8,498 bases of DNA from Paracoccaceae bacterium (GTDB taxonomy: Bacteria; Pseudomonadota; Alphaproteobacteria; Rhodobacterales; Rhodobacteraceae), in NCBI GenBank assembly GCA_021767525.1, contig JAASTF010000127.1:1-8498 (forward strand), written 5' to 3'. Below, in pieces: positions 6,229 to 8,498 of this stretch. Below the pieces are notes generated by a model that made no database searches, was not told the origin of the DNA, and was given only the letters and a program-made list of their open reading frames with translations. Made by a program: the position numbers and the translations under genes. Every line of letters begins with the position of its first letter. Position 1 is the first letter of the stretch.

Positions 6229-7725
6229 TCAGAACCCGTCGGGCGCGTCGCCCTGCTGCCACGGTTTGACCAGGTTGCCGAAGCGCGTGAACTGACCTTC
6301 AAACGACAGCTCGACGGTGCCGATGGGGCCGTGACGCTGCTTGCCGATGATGACTTCGGCCTTGCCGTGCAGGCGCTCCATCTCTTCTTGCCACTTGGCC
6401 ATCGCTTCCAGGTCGTGATCGCCGGGCTTTTCGCGTTCCTTGTAGTATTCTTCGCGGAACACGAACATCACCACGTCGGCGTCCTGCTCGATCGAGCCCG
6501 ATTCACGCAGATCCGACAGCTGCGGGCGCTTGTCCTCGCGCGCTTCGACCTGGCGCGACAGCTGCGACAGGGCGATCACGGGGATGTTCAGCTCTTTGGC
6601 GATGGCCTTAAGCCCCATGGTGATTTCCGAAATCTCGTTCACCCGGTTTTCCGACCGGCCGCTGCCCCGCACCAGCTGCAGATAGTCGACCATCAGCACG
6701 TCCAGGCCATGCGTCCGCTTCAGCCGCCGCGCACGGGCGGCCAGCTGCGCGATGGGCAGGGCGGGCGTGTCATCGATGAACAGCGGGCAGGATTCCAGGC
6801 TTTTGGCGGCATCGACGAAGCGGCGGAATTCCTGCTCGGTCATGTCGCCGCGCCGGATCTGTTCGCTGGGCACCTCGGCCGCTTCGGACAGGATACGCGC
6901 GGCCAGCTGCTCGGCGCTCATTTCAAGCGAGTAAAAGCCGACAACGCCGCCGTCCACCGCGCCCTCGGTGCCATCGGGCAGGGTGCCCTTTTTATAGGCC
7001 TTGGCGATGTTGAAGGCGATGTTGGTCGCCAGCGAGGTTTTCCCCATCGACGGACGCCCGGCCAGGATCAACAGGTCGGACTTGTGCAGGCCGCCCAGTT
7101 TCTTGTCCATGTCGATCAGCCCGGTCGAGACACCGGCCAGCCCGCCATCGCGCTGGTAGGCGGCGTTGGCCACGTTCACCGCATCCGTCACCGCGCGCAG
7201 GAAGGATTGGAACCCGCTTTCGCTTTGGCCCTGTTCGGACAGGCGATAAAGCGATTGTTCGGCGGCGACGATCTGTTCCTTGGGCTCGCTGTCGATATCG
7301 ACCTTTTTCGCGCGGTCCACGATTTCGTGGCCCAGGCGGATCAGCTCGCGCCGCACGGCCAGGTCGTGGATCATCTGGGCATAGTCGCGCACCGCATAGG
7401 CGCTGATTGCCGCCCCGGCCAGACGGGCCAGGTAGGCCGGGCCGCCCAGTTCCTTCAGCCCCTCGTCGTCTTCGAAAAACGCCTTGAGCGTGACGGGGCT
7501 GGCCAGGTTGTTCTTGGCGATGCGGGCGGCGGCGACCTCAAAGATACGGGCGTGGACCGGGTCGTAGAAATGGGCGGCGGTGATGATGCTGGCCACCCGG
7601 TCGTAGACATCGTTATTCGTCAGGATCGCGCCCAGCAATTGCTGCTCGGCCTCGATCGAATGGGGCATGGTGTCGGCGTCCTGCACCTCGGCCCCGGTCG
7701 GATTGAATGCGGCTATCTCGTTCAT
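6229..7725 (-). CDS. dnaB: Replicative DNA helicase DnaB
   Basis: Ring-shaped hexameric 5'-3' helicase that unwinds DNA ahead of the replisome and recruits primase. Starting at ATG 7725 (MNEIAAFNPTG) gives 498 residues. The N-terminal domain begins at PHSIEAEQQLLGAIL (21-35) and extends to about 120, followed by a linker helix to about 170. The RecA-like C-terminal domain carries Walker A GRPSMGKT (223-230), YSLEMS (265-270), Walker B VDYLQL (346-351), SQLSRQVEAR (387-396), DLRESGSIEQDAD (405-417) and the arginine-finger region KQRHGPIGT (462-470). The gene is continuous, with no intein at Walker A, a frequent insertion point in DnaB. Two upstream in-frame ATGs (7755 and 7779) exist, but 7725 has GGGGGGA at good spacing and matches the expected N-terminus. 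The 188-base upstream gap contains DnaA-box-like sites. Confidence 0.97.
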   Translation of the reverse strand: MNEIAAFNPTGAEVQDADTMPHSIEAEQQLLGAILTNNDVYDRVASIITAAHFYDPVHARIFEVAAARIAKNNLASPVTLKAFFEDDEGLKELGGPAYLARLAGAAISAYAVRDYAQMIHDLAVRRELIRLGHEIVDRAKKVDIDSEPKEQIVAAEQSLYRLSEQGQSESGFQSFLRAVTDAVNVANAAYQRDGGLAGVSTGLIDMDKKLGGLHKSDLLILAGRPSMGKTSLATNIAFNIAKAYKKGTLPDGTEGAVDGGVVGFYSLEMSAEQLAARILSEAAEVPSEQIRRGDMTEQEFRRFVDAAKSLESCPLFIDDTPALPIAQLAARARRLKRTHGLDVLMVDYLQLVRGSGRSENRVNEISEITMGLKAIAKELNIPVIALSQLSRQVEAREDKRPQLSDLRESGSIEQDADVVMFVFREEYYKEREKPGDHDLEAMAKWQEEMERLHGKAEVIIGKQRHGPIGTVELSFEGQFTRFGNLVKPWQQGDAPDGF

Positions 7726-7779
7726 GGTCGTCCCCCCGGCTCCGGTCGCGTTCATAGAAAGGCGGGCGAGTCGCGGCAA

Positions 7780-7808
7780 ATTGTATGTTTTTGTGGATAA
7801 ACTGTGGG
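7780..7808 (-). promoter_or_regulatory. Candidate dnaB promoter
   Basis: On the minus strand TACAAT (7785-7780) matches five of six bases of the -10 consensus. Seventeen bases upstream the -35 position reads CCCACA (7808-7803), a weak match in three positions. It sits 55 bases upstream of the dnaB ATG. A second pairing further up, TTGACG (7856-7851) with CAAGAT (7832-7827) at 18-base spacing, has the better -35 but a poor -10. Either could be used; neither is certain. Confidence 0.35.
7792..7800 (-). promoter_or_regulatory. DnaA box (consensus 9-mer)
   Basis: The minus strand reads TTATCCACA, which fits the classical DnaA box TTATNCACA exactly. It lies 67 bases upstream of the dnaB start and inside the spacer of the candidate promoter, so bound DnaA would be expected to affect dnaB transcription. 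A 9-mer can occur by chance, but this one is AT-containing in a GC-rich chromosome and sits beside a replication gene. Confidence 0.55.
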
Positions 7809-7811
7809 TAG
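7803..7811 (-). promoter_or_regulatory. Second, weaker DnaA-box-like site
   Basis: The minus strand reads CTACCCACA, matching TTATCCACA at seven of nine positions and keeping the CCACA core. It is in the same orientation as the consensus box and exactly 11 bases away, about one helical turn, which would put both on the same DNA face for cooperative binding. It overlaps the weak -35 position of the candidate dnaB promoter. Confidence 0.4.
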
Positions 7812-7820
7812 CCGCGCCAT

Positions 7821-7842
7821 CCCGGTATCTTGCGGCACCGGG
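7821..7842. repeat. Inverted repeat CCCGGT-N10-ACCGGG
   Basis: Two perfect 6-base arms (7821-7826 and 7837-7842) flank a 10-base spacer. The spacer contains the weak CAAGAT -10-like hexamer. It might be an operator, or a hairpin in a pyrE readthrough transcript; there is no T-run after it, so it is not a classical terminator. Confidence 0.3.
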
Positions 7843-7896
7843 GCAGCGGACGTCAACATATGGTAGGCGGAAAAGCCGCGCCTTGGGCGATCTTTG

Positions 7897-7913
7897 GCTG
7901 ACCTTGCGTCAGC
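7897..7913 (-). terminator. Candidate pyrE terminator hairpin
   Basis: Directly after the pyrE stop, GCTGAC (7913-7908 on the minus strand) and GTCAGC (7902-7897) form a perfect 6-base stem around the 5-base loop GCAAG. No T-run follows on the minus strand (CAAAGATCG), so it would be a weak or factor-assisted terminator, or a 3'-end stabilising hairpin. Confidence 0.35.
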
Positions 7914-8498
7914 TTAATTCATCCGCGCCTTTTGCCAGGCGCGCGGCTCGCGCAGGAACGACTCGACCTCGGCCAGGGTTTCCTCGGAAAACGCGCCTTG
8001 CTCTTTCGCCTCGGCCAGAACGTCCCACCAGGTGCACAGGTAATGCAGGCTGACACCGTGATCGCCCAGCGTCTTTTCGGTTTCGGGGAAGATACCGTAG
8101 TAGAAGATCACCGCCGTATGCGCGCAGGTCGCATCGGTTTCGCGGATCGCATCGACGAAGGACAGTTTCGAGCCGCCATCGGTGGTCAGATCCTCGACCA
8201 GCAACACGCGCTGGCCTTCTGTCATCTCGCCCTCAATCCGGGCGTTCTTGCCGTATCCCTTGGCCTTTTTGCGCACATAGGTCATCGGCAGGCCCATCCG
8301 CTCGGCCACCAAAGCGGCAAAGGGAATGCCCGCCGTTTCACCGCCGGCGATGTTGTCGAACGCCTCGAACCCGGCCTCGCGCATGACCGTGACCGTCAGG
8401 AAATCCATCAGCGTCGTGCGGATGCGCGGGTACGAGATCAGCTTGCGGCAGTCGATGTACGAGGGAGACGGCAGGCCCGAGGCAAGCGTATAGGGGTC
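7914..8498 (-). CDS. pyrE: Orotate phosphoribosyltransferase, 5' end missing
   Basis: PyrE joins orotate to PRPP giving orotidine 5'-phosphate, the fifth step of pyrimidine synthesis; cytoplasmic dimer. The reading frame is open to the right edge, so 194 C-terminal residues are seen of a usual 215-230; the ATG at 8408 is internal, because conserved sequence continues upstream of it (PYTLASGLPSPSYIDCRKL). Visible motifs: GGETAGIPFA (about 52-61 of the visible part), the catalytic basic loop YVRKKAKGYGKN (about 74-85), and the PRPP-binding motif VLLVEDLTTDGGSK (about 97-110). The protein ends ARMN before TAA at 7914-7916. A perfect small hairpin follows the stop. It lies 188 bases upstream of dnaB on the same strand. 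The assignment is secure. Pyrimidine genes such as pyrC are often its neighbours but lie outside this window. Confidence 0.95.
   Translation of the reverse strand, partial: DPYTLASGLPSPSYIDCRKLISYPRIRTTLMDFLTVTVMREAGFEAFDNIAGGETAGIPFAALVAERMGLPMTYVRKKAKGYGKNARIEGEMTEGQRVLLVEDLTTDGGSKLSFVDAIRETDATCAHTAVIFYYGIFPETEKTLGDHGVSLHYLCTWWDVLAEAKEQGAFSEETLAEVESFLREPRAWQKARMN

Noticed and set aside
6105..6302. Extending the DUF1194 gene to the ATG at 6302
   Set aside because: The added 66 residues overlap the dnaB end, look non-coding and would bury a clear signal peptide.
7726..7779. Extending dnaB to the upstream ATG at 7779 (or 7755)
   Set aside because: The ATG at 7725 has a GGGGGGA ribosome binding site and gives the expected N-terminus; the extension would also run to the candidate -10 element.
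6331..7800. 489-codon open frame on the plus strand opposite dnaB
   Set aside because: Complete antisense shadow of dnaB with low-complexity composition and no family resemblance.

Overview
The window is GC-rich chromosomal DNA. Every convincing gene lies on the minus strand. The protein sequences (RadA, DnaB, PyrE and alanine racemase of Rhodobacterales type) and the gene order point to an alphaproteobacterium of the Rhodobacteraceae/Roseobacter group. This assignment comes from recognising the proteins, not from a database search. I see no mobile element, CRISPR array, rRNA or tRNA. It looks like ordinary core chromosome with a few poorly characterised passengers.

Layout in transcription order (right to left): pyrE (5' end cut by the window edge), then a 188-base gap with DnaA-box-like sites, then dnaB, a secreted VWA-type DUF1194 protein, alr, mlaE and mlaF. 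A small four-helix membrane protein and a single-domain PqiA-like membrane protein follow. After a 128-base AT-richer gap containing inverted repeats come a membrane-anchored coiled-coil protein and radA (3' end cut by the left edge). Alr and mlaE overlap by four bases (ATGA). The four genes from alr to the small membrane protein are separated by at most 37 bases and pqiA follows after 13, so alr-mlaE-mlaF-orf128-pqiA is probably one operon.

The right part serves pyrimidine synthesis (PyrE) and replication (DnaB). The middle serves the envelope: D-alanine for peptidoglycan (Alr) and an MlaFE-type lipid ABC transporter, followed by a PqiA-like protein. The left part combines recombination/repair (RadA) with a membrane coiled-coil protein of unknown role.

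The two most interesting points are these. First, two DnaA-box-like 9-mers lie one helical turn apart directly upstream of dnaB. Second, the MlaFE cassette has no MCE protein (MlaD) beside it but does have an unrecognised four-helix protein and a half-length PqiA homologue. I did not find an unmistakably new system; these are leads rather than discoveries.
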